Assembly (NCBI GenBank): GCA_045630965.1
Contig: JAZQTU010000006.1
Coordinates: forward strand, 22,865-86,864
Source of the DNA: HGM04593 sp045630965
Lineage (GTDB): Bacteria; Bacteroidota; Bacteroidia; Bacteroidales; Bacteroidaceae
Length of the DNA: 64,000 bases
Reading direction: 5' to 3'
Shown one piece after another: positions 25,450 through 33,232 of this stretch. Below the pieces are notes generated by a model. That model had not been told where the DNA came from, ran no database searches, and saw only the letters and a program-made list of their open reading frames with translations. Position 1 is the first letter of the stretch; every line of letters starts with the position of its first letter. The position numbers were made by a program, and so were the translations under genes.

Positions 25450-25686
25450 TCATTCGATACCCCGTAAGGTCTGTTGCAGAAGCACGCTGATATTTTCATC
25501 ACCCTGGTCTCGTTCCTTGTTCAACTTGACAAGAAAATCTGCAGTGGTTTTCAACGCCTGGTTTATTGTGCCCGGGTCTTCGCAGTTGAGAGTCAGTTTT
25601 TCCAGACGGCCTATCAGACGATGGAACAGAGCTAGTGTCTCGTTGTGTACATCGTCAAGTGTGACATTTTTCTTCTGTTTCTTCAT
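25450..25686 (-). CDS. Small helical protein of the phage regulon
   Basis: A 78-residue, highly charged, predominantly helical protein with amphipathic segments (HNETLALFHRLIGRLEKL; INQALKTTADFLVKLNKE). I do not recognise a family. Size and helical character would suit a small terminase subunit or a regulatory factor, but this is a guess. It has its own promoter built from one arm of the 18-bp inverted repeat at 25734-25787, so it is expressed together with the structural genes. Confidence 0.7.
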   Translation of the reverse strand: MKKQKKNVTLDDVHNETLALFHRLIGRLEKLTLNCEDPGTINQALKTTADFLVKLNKERDQGDENISVLLQQTLRGIE

Positions 25687-25704
25687 TTCATTTATGTTTA
25701 TCTG

Positions 25705-25751
25705 CTAAGTTATGGCGGATATAATCCTTTGTGGTTGCTGAAATGACAAAA
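25705..25751 (-). promoter_or_regulatory. Regulon promoter Pa (drives the 78-residue gene)
   Basis: On the minus strand the 18-bp element TTTTGTCATTTCAGCAAC (25751-25734) is followed after exactly 21 nt by TAACTTAG (25712-25705), a 7/8 match to TAnnTTTG. The ATG lies 19 nt further on. It is the mirror image of promoter Pb. Confidence 0.7.
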
Positions 25752-25787
25752 GCATTCGCTGATGCTGCATTTTGTCATTTCAGCAAC
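25734..25787. repeat. Perfect 18-bp inverted repeat between divergent phage genes
   Basis: The arms at 25734-25751 and 25770-25787 are exact complements (GTTGCTGAAATGACAAAA and its complement), separated by 18 bp. Each arm belongs to one divergent promoter. Sixteen bases of it recur at 50473-50488. Confidence 0.95.
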
Positions 25788-25816
25788 TTGATTCTTTCGT
25801 GACCATGTTTCTTTTG
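25770..25816 (+). promoter_or_regulatory. Regulon promoter Pb (drives gp14-like, polyvalent and portal genes)
   Basis: TTTTGTCATTTCAGCAAC (25770-25787) is followed after 21 nt by TTCTTTTG (25809-25816), a 7/8 match to TAnnTTTG. The leader to the ATG at 25830 is about 9 nt. The element covers the usual -33 region, which suggests an activator or an alternative sigma factor. Confidence 0.7.
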
Positions 25817-25829
25817 CGTCAAAAAAACT

Positions 25830-26354
25830 ATGGCACTACCAATGATTTTGACAGGAATAAATGGGGCTTTGGGCCTCTATTCCACAATTAAGGGAATGAT
25901 TGATTCCCATGAGGCTAAAACAAAGCAGAACGCGTTACGTCAGGAAGCCCGTAACGAAGAGAATGCATGGTACAGAAGGAACTACTACGGCAATCTTATG
26001 GATAACAAGGCCGCAAAGGCCGCCATAAAAAGGGTGGAGAATACCTTGCGCCGTAATAATGAAGAGGGGCGGGCGCGTAGTGTAATAACCGGTGCTACTC
26101 CTGAACATAACATTGCACGCAACGAGCAGGGACTACGTACAATGGAGAATGTTGTTGATAATCTTGCAGCCATTGACAGTAACGAAAAGAAAAGTATCGA
26201 TGCTGCGCACAGGCAAAACAAAATCTCTATGATCAACAACGACCGTCAGCAACTTTCAATTGATGAGCGTATGGCCAAGAGTGCTGCATCAAACGGATAC
26301 AACCTTATGCAGAATGCCTTGTTGGGAGTGAACTGGGGAAAGGAGAAAAGATAA
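25830..26354 (+). CDS. T7 gp14-like internal virion (ejection) protein
   Basis: A 174-residue protein. It opens with a hydrophobic, glycine-rich helix (LPMILTGINGALGLYSTIKGMI) and continues as a long charged coiled-coil rich in Ala, Arg, Asn and Gln. This layout matches the small internal core proteins of T7-like podophages (gp14 type), which enter the host envelope during DNA ejection. It is the first gene downstream of promoter Pb, with the giant protein and the portal following. Similarity is architectural, not by diagnostic motifs. Confidence 0.6.
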   Translation: MALPMILTGINGALGLYSTIKGMIDSHEAKTKQNALRQEARNEENAWYRRNYYGNLMDNKAAKAAIKRVENTLRRNNEEGRARSVITGATPEHNIARNEQGLRTMENVVDNLAAIDSNEKKSIDAAHRQNKISMINNDRQQLSIDERMAKSAASNGYNLMQNALLGVNWGKEKR

Positions 26355-26366
26355 TGTACATTGATT

Positions 26367-26657
26367 ATGAATGGAACTTATAAAGAAAATAAATCTGCGA
26401 ACTTTTGGGATGATTTTTTCAGGCGTCGGGAGAAAATGCTGCATGAACGGCAAGCCCGTGAATATGCTACGGGGGTTATTGGGCTGTTATCACAATTTCT
26501 TTCGCATAAAAAGCCAACAACTGAAACTGTTTCCAGTAAATCTTGTGGATATTTCTTCAACAAAGTGAATTGTATGCCCTGCTGCTATGCAGTCAGTATC
26601 ACTGCGGATATCTTGCCAGGGAAAGTAAAAAAGAACAGGATTAAAAGTAAAATTTGA
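26367..26657 (+). CDS. Small hypothetical protein in the virion operon
   Basis: About 96 residues from the ATG at 26367. The N-terminal half is helical and charged (FWDDFFRRREKMLHERQAREY) and the C-terminal half contains several cysteines. It is not recognised. It fits tightly between its neighbours (12 nt after the gp14-like gene, 3 nt before the giant gene). An overlapping frame from 26371 is shorter and less protein-like. Confidence 0.5.
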   Translation: MNGTYKENKSANFWDDFFRRREKMLHERQAREYATGVIGLLSQFLSHKKPTTETVSSKSCGYFFNKVNCMPCCYAVSITADILPGKVKKNRIKSKI

Positions 26658-26660
26658 ATT

Positions 26661-29600
26661 ATGATATCAACGAACAATGACAATAGGAAAAAACGGAGTG
26701 AAAATAAAGATGTGTTCAATGCTGGCTATGAGAATGGGCTTTCGTTGAAAGGTATGGAATTTGGTGGAGAGGAACATGATATGTTTGCTACCGGGATGGA
26801 TGCCATGAAAAGCCGTACGGCTGAAAAGTTGAACTATTTGACTGCTCCGGCTAATACCAAACAGCAGGAACTGGCCTTCAGGAACTCTTTTGCAGACTAT
26901 ATGTTGCCTAAAGATTCTCAGGAACGTCATCGCAGGAATTATGCACTTTCAAGGGAGGCGCTCGATGATGTAGTCGGCGACTATTACAATAACAGCTTGA
27001 AAAGGAGATTTGAGATGAAGCGTGAGGATGCAAAAAGGGATGGTCGTAATGAATATATGCGTTATACATCTGTTCCTGGTGCCGACCCTGTCAATGCATA
27101 CAAGGCTTCTGTGCGTGTCGATGATCCGGAGAGAGTTATTGATGAAACGATGAAAAGTGTGGACGATGATTATCTTATGAAACAGGTGGCGCCTTTGGCT
27201 TCGTATGGTGGCTATGATGCAAAGGAGTATGTCGATAATTTAGTAAAGCCGTCGTTGCGTGACAAAATGGTTAAAGAGTATATTGATGAAAATACTCCAC
27301 GCAGCAGTGCTGAGTATGTCATGCGTTCTGCTTTTGACAATTCTCTAATGGGTAAAGTGGGGGCTCTTGGTTTGGCTGGGGATAAGTCTGCCAAGAGTAA
27401 CCGTCTGCTTGCTTCCGAAGGAGTTGCCAATTATGATGCCAACAGAATGGAAAATTTTGCGGCAGGTGTCGGAGGTCTGCTTGTTGATACGCCTGCCTTT
27501 TCCGGTTTTGGAAGAGTCTCGGCTTCGATAGTGGGCAATGGAACCAGGAAGGCGGTTGAAAAGATTTCACGCAATGTCTTGTCGCGTTATAAGGACAGGC
27601 TTGTCAGCAAGGAATTCGCCGATGGCGTCGCACGCAAGGTTGTTGTAGAACGGCTGAAGAACCGCATAGTACAAGGTGCTACTGCTCAGGGTCTTACCCT
27701 TGGTGGGTATGACGTGGCAAACAGTGTGGCCGACGACATTCTTTATAACGGAACGGTCGATCCTGTCAAGGCTACAGGTTCTTTTGTCAAAGGATTTGCA
27801 ACGGGCGCGGCAGTTGGTGCTGTCGGTACATCAATGAGAGCACGCGTAAATGGCTTGACATCTGGAAAAAGATTGCTTTCCTCTGCGGGGGTGCTGAGCG
27901 CGGAGTCGGCTGTCTTTACAGCCGGAAGTGAACTGGACAAGCTGGCGCATGGTGTAGAGGTTGAGCCGATAGACCTGCTTTATGATTATGCAGAGAGTTC
28001 TGCAACTCTGCTTACAATGAGAATGGCCAATTGGCGTCCGAAAGGAGCTGCAGAAAAATTGGACAAGGAAGGGCATATAAAAGAAGAACTCAAACTCTCA
28101 AAATCGCAAGCACAGGAACTTCGTGAGGCGAATGTCAATCCAGAAGAGTTTATGGAGATGATAGAACATGAATTGCGAATTCCTTCTCTCTCCAGCTCCG
28201 GTGCAAGATTGTTGAAGGAGAACTATGCCAAGCTAATGGCTGACAAGAACCTGTCTGCGGCTTCAAAATCAAAATTGATGTATCTTGTAGAGAATAAAAT
28301 AACATCTACACCGCCTGTGGTTTTTGATTATGAGGTTTCGCAAAATGAGCATGGAATATGGCTGGTGAAAATGCTTGATGCCGGCGGAGGGGTTGTTGAA
28401 AATCTCTCTTTTGATAATGCCGGAGCTGCAAAAAGTCATCTCATTAAAGAGCGCGCAGGTATACGCAGGAACAGGATTGCTCATTTTGAAAATGAGTTGA
28501 CTTCTGGTATCAATTCGTATAATTTTCTCCATGAAGCGGGGCTATATGCCAAAGAGAAGGGTGTCAGTGCCGACATCCTTGCTGAAGCAATGTACAAGAG
28601 TGCAAGAAAAGAACAACTCAATAGTACCGAGCAATTTATGATTGATGAGATTCTTGCCCGTTCATCGTATCATGAATCACAGATAAGCAGTGCGCTTTCA
28701 AACGCAAGACGTAATATTGAAGAAAATTATAAGCTTGACAGAGGTGCTCTTTCGGCAATTGTCGACAAGCATTATTCGAATTGTACATTCACTGAAAATA
28801 TGGCTCTTGACGAGTATGAGAACTTTGTACGTTCCGAGGTTGAAAGGATTAAGGAGCGTGCATCCGTGCCTCATCCTGCAGCGGTGCTCGGCATGAGCAA
28901 TGCCGAAATCAAGCGTCGTGAGGCTGAAGAATACAATCAACGCCTGAATAATCGTCTTGCTGTGTCTGATGATGCGGTAACAAAACAGGATGCGGTTTTT
29001 GAAAAGTTGCGTGTTATTCCCGAAAACAGACCAGGACATGTCTGGAATGTTTATGGGCATGAGCTAAAGAAGGAGACTGTGGATGAGTATGAAAGACATG
29101 CGAGTGAGTTTTCAAGCAAGTTCGGTCAGGATATAGTATTCATTACAGACGAGCACCAGATTGAGAGACCAGCAGTAGAAACACCCGATGCTGTAAGAGA
29201 GTACAACAACAGGCTGCATGCACTCGGTTGGGTCCATAAAGGAAAGGTGTATATAAACTTGCCGAATATTAAGGATCATGCTGAACTTGAAACTACAATA
29301 GTACACGAAGTGGTGGGGCACCTTGGACTGAAGAAACTCTTTGGCCGTTATATGTATGACTTTATCGAGGATGTATACAAGAGCGCCGACGGTTCTGTAA
29401 GGCATGGCATAAACAAGATAAGGGATGCTTATGGCAAGACTGACATGTATACTGCAACAGAAGAGTATCTTGCAAGCCTTGTGGAAAAGGCGTATCCTAA
29501 TGCTCAGGAGCGTAACCTTTTGGTCAGGTTCAAGGATTTTGTAAAAGGAATGCTTATAAGGCACAATATTTACAAGCCCAAGTATCGCAGAGTGAATGAA

Positions 29601-31214
29601 AAGGATTTACAGTCGATAATGGAAGCGCATTGCCGTTATGTGTTCAATAACAGGGATGCATCAAAACACCGTGGTGAGGTCTTTGGTAAATTCCGCAGTG
29701 CAACTCTTGATGCTGAAGCTTATAGTAATCCGGATGATTATGCACGCCGTAAAAGGGATATGATACAGGAAGGCTCATATATGAAATGGACACCCGAAAA
29801 ATTCAAGGGGGCAAAATATCTTGTGAATTATCCCTATCTGCCTGCCAATATACAGGAAAGGATTATGAAGGAGACTGGAATGAGCGATGAGGCTCTTCGT
29901 ATGCAGAGTGAAGCGGCTAATTACCGTTTCGAGGGTAAGAAAGGAGCTAAAAACTACGGTAAAGCATATTATGAAGATATGGAAGAGGTGCTTGAGGATG
30001 CTGTATCCTTTGAGAAAGATGGTCTCTCTCCCTTGCAGATAAAGAAATTGACAGGCTGGGAGCGTGGCGCAGACGGTGAATGGCGTCGTGAAGTGTCGGA
30101 ATATCCACGTCTGGTAAGAGATTATATATACGCTTCGCTGTTCGACAATAAACCGGAACTTGCAGAACTTTATAAAAAGATAAAGAAGGTGCCTTACGAA
30201 GCATGGGGAGATACTGAAAAAGATGCTTGGGAGAGGGTTATGAAAGAGGGTAAACGTTATATGAAGAGGCCTGTTCTGCAGGATGTCGTCAACGACTTTG
30301 AACTCTTTATCTCCTATCCCGAATTTGCAGCTATACCGGTAAGGATTGTTGAGGATGCTCCCTCGCTTGTACGTTACGACAGCAAGGCCAAGGAGATGGT
30401 AGTCGACAGGAAACTTTTTCTTTCTCCCGAGGCAAACGGCTATATGGCTGCAGCATTGCAGAATGTCATACAGGAGTATGAAGGGTTCAGCAAGGCGGTG
30501 TCGTTACGTCTGTTGTCGCTTGAAGGTAGGCTGGCAAAAAAATACAAGAATGCGCAGAAGTGCATTGCACTTGTAGACGGTGTGCGCAGAGAGTTGCCTT
30601 CCTTCGATGAGAATTCACAGATAGAACGCGCTTTTGAACGTGAATTTGGTATGGATATACAAACGTTCAAGAGAATGTATCCTACATACGATGACTATCT
30701 TTTCCATAAACTGACCGGGAAGAATTTCTCGTTCAGCGGTAATGTGGAGATGGAAAACGTACGCAAGCGTTACAAGATGAATGAAAAAGCCCGGAATTCT
30801 ACTCTTGCAGAAGAGACTGAATCGGTTCCTCGTGATAGGCAGGTGGTGGTAAAGAGGCTCGAAGACCTTGAAAAATATTTTACAGGACCGCTCGATGTTA
30901 TTAACCGTTACGTGCACGATATACATTCTGACGAGCCTATGAAGGTGAGGTCGCTTGGAGGAAGGTTTGACAAGACAAAAGTGATGCCGGCCGAATTTGC
31001 TGAATTCGACAGTGAACTTGACAGTTATACCAAGTATCTTTTGCGTAATATGGTAAAGGAGAGGAGCGAAACCGGTGACTCTTACGGCTATAGGATGTAT
31101 AAAGATCTAAAGGAACTTGGCAAAAAGGATATAAAGAAAAAGTTGGACAATTATGCAAAGGGTAGAGGTTGGTTCTGGAATATGAGTGATGATGACCTCA
31201 ATATACTCAACTGA
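26661..31214 (+). CDS. 1517-residue polyvalent-type virion protein with zincin motif
   Basis: This is a giant, largely helical protein between the ejection protein and the portal. It is probably an internal virion protein delivered with DNA. Near residues 875-890 is the metallopeptidase motif VHEVVGHLGL (His882, Glu883, His887), with a downstream TATEEYLASL acidic segment at ~931-940. This is the pattern of zincin domains in phage polyvalent proteins. Residues ~1205-1285 resemble a second peptidase-like LPD domain (FELFISYPEFAAIPVRIV ... IQEYEGFSKA). There the usual HE..H is replaced by ALQNVIQ, so that copy is probably inactive. No lysozyme motif was recognised. The open frame is intact over 4.5 kb. 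Confidence 0.7.
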   Translation: MISTNNDNRKKRSENKDVFNAGYENGLSLKGMEFGGEEHDMFATGMDAMKSRTAEKLNYLTAPANTKQQELAFRNSFADYMLPKDSQERHRRNYALSREALDDVVGDYYNNSLKRRFEMKREDAKRDGRNEYMRYTSVPGADPVNAYKASVRVDDPERVIDETMKSVDDDYLMKQVAPLASYGGYDAKEYVDNLVKPSLRDKMVKEYIDENTPRSSAEYVMRSAFDNSLMGKVGALGLAGDKSAKSNRLLASEGVANYDANRMENFAAGVGGLLVDTPAFSGFGRVSASIVGNGTRKAVEKISRNVLSRYKDRLVSKEFADGVARKVVVERLKNRIVQGATAQGLTLGGYDVANSVADDILYNGTVDPVKATGSFVKGFATGAAVGAVGTSMRARVNGLTSGKRLLSSAGVLSAESAVFTAGSELDKLAHGVEVEPIDLLYDYAESSATLLTMRMANWRPKGAAEKLDKEGHIKEELKLSKSQAQELREANVNPEEFMEMIEHELRIPSLSSSGARLLKENYAKLMADKNLSAASKSKLMYLVENKITSTPPVVFDYEVSQNEHGIWLVKMLDAGGGVVENLSFDNAGAAKSHLIKERAGIRRNRIAHFENELTSGINSYNFLHEAGLYAKEKGVSADILAEAMYKSARKEQLNSTEQFMIDEILARSSYHESQISSALSNARRNIEENYKLDRGALSAIVDKHYSNCTFTENMALDEYENFVRSEVERIKERASVPHPAAVLGMSNAEIKRREAEEYNQRLNNRLAVSDDAVTKQDAVFEKLRVIPENRPGHVWNVYGHELKKETVDEYERHASEFSSKFGQDIVFITDEHQIERPAVETPDAVREYNNRLHALGWVHKGKVYINLPNIKDHAELETTIVHEVVGHLGLKKLFGRYMYDFIEDVYKSADGSVRHGINKIRDAYGKTDMYTATEEYLASLVEKAYPNAQERNLLVRFKDFVKGMLIRHNIYKPKYRRVNEKDLQSIMEAHCRYVFNNRDASKHRGEVFGKFRSATLDAEAYSNPDDYARRKRDMIQEGSYMKWTPEKFKGAKYLVNYPYLPANIQERIMKETGMSDEALRMQSEAANYRFEGKKGAKNYGKAYYEDMEEVLEDAVSFEKDGLSPLQIKKLTGWERGADGEWRREVSEYPRLVRDYIYASLFDNKPELAELYKKIKKVPYEAWGDTEKDAWERVMKEGKRYMKRPVLQDVVNDFELFISYPEFAAIPVRIVEDAPSLVRYDSKAKEMVVDRKLFLSPEANGYMAAALQNVIQEYEGFSKAVSLRLLSLEGRLAKKYKNAQKCIALVDGVRRELPSFDENSQIERAFEREFGMDIQTFKRMYPTYDDYLFHKLTGKNFSFSGNVEMENVRKRYKMNEKARNSTLAEETESVPRDRQVVVKRLEDLEKYFTGPLDVINRYVHDIHSDEPMKVRSLGGRFDKTKVMPAEFAEFDSELDSYTKYLLRNMVKERSETGDSYGYRMYKDLKELGKKDIKKKLDNYAKGRGWFWNMSDDDLNILN

Positions 31215-31228
31215 TAAATTATGATGTT

Positions 31229-33133
31229 ATGAATAAGTTTCTTGATAAACGTGTCAAAGCGGGCACAAACATGCAGGTGCTTCCCGAAAAGAAGAGTTTC
31301 GGCGCAGCAAGGGAGTTTCTTGATGAATGTGCCGCCTGCTGGAATGCTCTTGATGAGGCTCGCCGCAAACTGCGGCGAAGCCTCATGTACAGCTACGGTG
31401 ACCAATGGGGTGACTATGTCACAGACCCAGACACTCTTTCTCAGATAACGGAAGGTGAACTGATTAAGAAAAACGGCAAGGTTCCGTTGAAGAACAACAT
31501 GATAGCCCCGATACTTAGTAATATCGATGGCCAATTACGCCAGAATCTCATGCGTCCGGTTTGTGTGGCACGTGACCAGACGGAATCCAAGGTCGGTGAG
31601 ATGATGTCTGTTGCGATAGAGTATGTCCATGACATCAATGAACTTGAAGAGTTGGATGCAGACTCAATGCGTATGCTGCTCAATGGCGGCATGATTGCCC
31701 AAAGGATAGAATACGGTGTAAATCCTGCAAAGGAACGTCGTGATGTGTGGGTGCATGGTGTCAATCCTTCGCGTCTGTTTTTCAATACCAATCTTGAGGA
31801 TGTACGAATGTGGGATGTGACCTGTATCGGGGAAATTTTTGATTTGCCGCTTGATGAGGTCCTTGCACATTTTGGAACAACACCCGAAATGAAAACACTT
31901 ATTAAGGAGGCGTATGCACATGTCTCATCTTATGCCGACATCAACCGTGCCGTACAAGGTGACGAGTCGCGTAACCTTACGTTCTATACAGCGTCACGAA
32001 AGTCTCTCTGCCGTGTAATTCTCGGTTGGAAACTTGAATCGCGTGACGCCTACTATTGGAATGACGAGAAGAATGGTACATGGGGGTATTTGCCATATAA
32101 TGATGAGAGCAAAAAAGAACTTGATGAAGAGAATGAACGGCGTAGGCAGGAGAATTCTGGCAAGGGTGACGATGAGTTGTTGCTTGTCGATTACAGTTTT
32201 GCAACGGAACGTTACTGGTATTACCGTTATATGACTCCGTATGGTGACGTGCTTCAGGAAGGACGCAGTCCCTATTGGCATGGAGAACATAACTATGTCC
32301 TTCACATGTTTCCACTTGTACAGGGAAAACTGGGCAATTTCGTGGAGCAGTTCATTGACCAGCAGCGTGCAATCAACCGCACGGCTACACTTATTGATTT
32401 TATTCGCGGTACCTCTTCGAAAGGTGTGCTTGTCGTTGACGACGATGCCTTTGAAAGCATGTCACGCGAGGATGTCATCGATGAGTATGTACGTTATAAC
32501 GGCGTGCTTTTTGTCAAGCTCAAGCCGGGGCAGAGCATTGATGGTGTTGTGCGTCAGTACAATAGTGGAGCATCGGTTGCCGGTGACTTCGAATTGCTGA
32601 ACTTGCAGTTACGGTTGATAAATGAGATATCCGGTGTCAATTCGGCAATGCAGGGGCAGGCTCCAAAGGCTGGTACTCCGGCGTCATTATATGCCCAGCA
32701 GATACAGAACTCGTCACTGAACCTTAAAGGGCTGTTTGACAGTTTCAGAACATTCCGTCGCCGTCGCGATACTAAAGTAATGAAGACGATACAACAGTTC
32801 TACACCGAACAGCGTTATATCGATATTGCAGGCACACATTATTCTGAAGAGGCAAAATGGTATACCCCTGGAAAGGTACAGAATAGCGAAATTGACATTA
32901 CCATTTCCGAAGGTTACAATACTCCGGCATACCAGATGCTTGCAAATGATTTCCTTATGGAACTGTTCAGGTCGAATGCCGTGGATGTGAAGACAATGCT
33001 TGAGAATACTTCATTCCCATTTGCTGCCAAAATCCTTGAAGCTATAAAACGTAACGAGGAACAGCTAGCCAAAGGTGAACAACTCGAAGGTGTTCCTGAA
33101 TATTCACAAACAACTCCTATGCCAGCATTGTGA
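31229..33133 (+). CDS. Phage portal protein
   Basis: A 634-residue portal protein, the dodecameric ring through which DNA enters the capsid. Recognisable features are an N-terminal region YGDQWGDYVTDPDTL and KNNMIAPILSNIDGQLRQN, the central DVWVHGVNPSRLFFNTN beta region, and the crown segment GQAPKAGTPASLYAQQIQNS, as in Bacteroidota podophage portals. It starts 14 nt after the giant gene and is the only portal in the window. Locus 2 has terminase and capsid but no portal. ligA begins 99 bp downstream. Confidence 0.85.
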   Translation: MNKFLDKRVKAGTNMQVLPEKKSFGAAREFLDECAACWNALDEARRKLRRSLMYSYGDQWGDYVTDPDTLSQITEGELIKKNGKVPLKNNMIAPILSNIDGQLRQNLMRPVCVARDQTESKVGEMMSVAIEYVHDINELEELDADSMRMLLNGGMIAQRIEYGVNPAKERRDVWVHGVNPSRLFFNTNLEDVRMWDVTCIGEIFDLPLDEVLAHFGTTPEMKTLIKEAYAHVSSYADINRAVQGDESRNLTFYTASRKSLCRVILGWKLESRDAYYWNDEKNGTWGYLPYNDESKKELDEENERRRQENSGKGDDELLLVDYSFATERYWYYRYMTPYGDVLQEGRSPYWHGEHNYVLHMFPLVQGKLGNFVEQFIDQQRAINRTATLIDFIRGTSSKGVLVVDDDAFESMSREDVIDEYVRYNGVLFVKLKPGQSIDGVVRQYNSGASVAGDFELLNLQLRLINEISGVNSAMQGQAPKAGTPASLYAQQIQNSSLNLKGLFDSFRTFRRRRDTKVMKTIQQFYTEQRYIDIAGTHYSEEAKWYTPGKVQNSEIDITISEGYNTPAYQMLANDFLMELFRSNAVDVKTMLENTSFPFAAKILEAIKRNEEQLAKGEQLEGVPEYSQTTPMPAL

Positions 33134-33232
33134 AAAAGAGATATTGATATAAAAAGAATTTTACCAATCTGCCGACATTGATTTTTGCCCATTTGTTTGT
33201 ATCTTAGCAAACTGAAAATTTGTAACAGAAAA

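Larger units (their letters stand above)
24746..33133 (+). mobile_element. Phage-derived locus 1 (repressor, ejection proteins, portal)
   Basis: This block contains a CI/LexA-type repressor, a 78-residue gene on the minus strand, a gp14-like protein, a small gene, a 1517-residue polyvalent-type protein and the portal. It ends 99 bp before ligA. There is no integrase, replication gene or flanking direct repeat. It lacks terminase and capsid genes, which are found only in locus 2 (46781-57850). The two loci share promoter and operator motifs. Confidence 0.75.

Noticed and set aside
26371..26568. Alternative 65-codon frame overlapping the small virion-operon gene
   Set aside because: It is shorter, ends well before the next gene and has a less natural composition than the frame starting at 26367.
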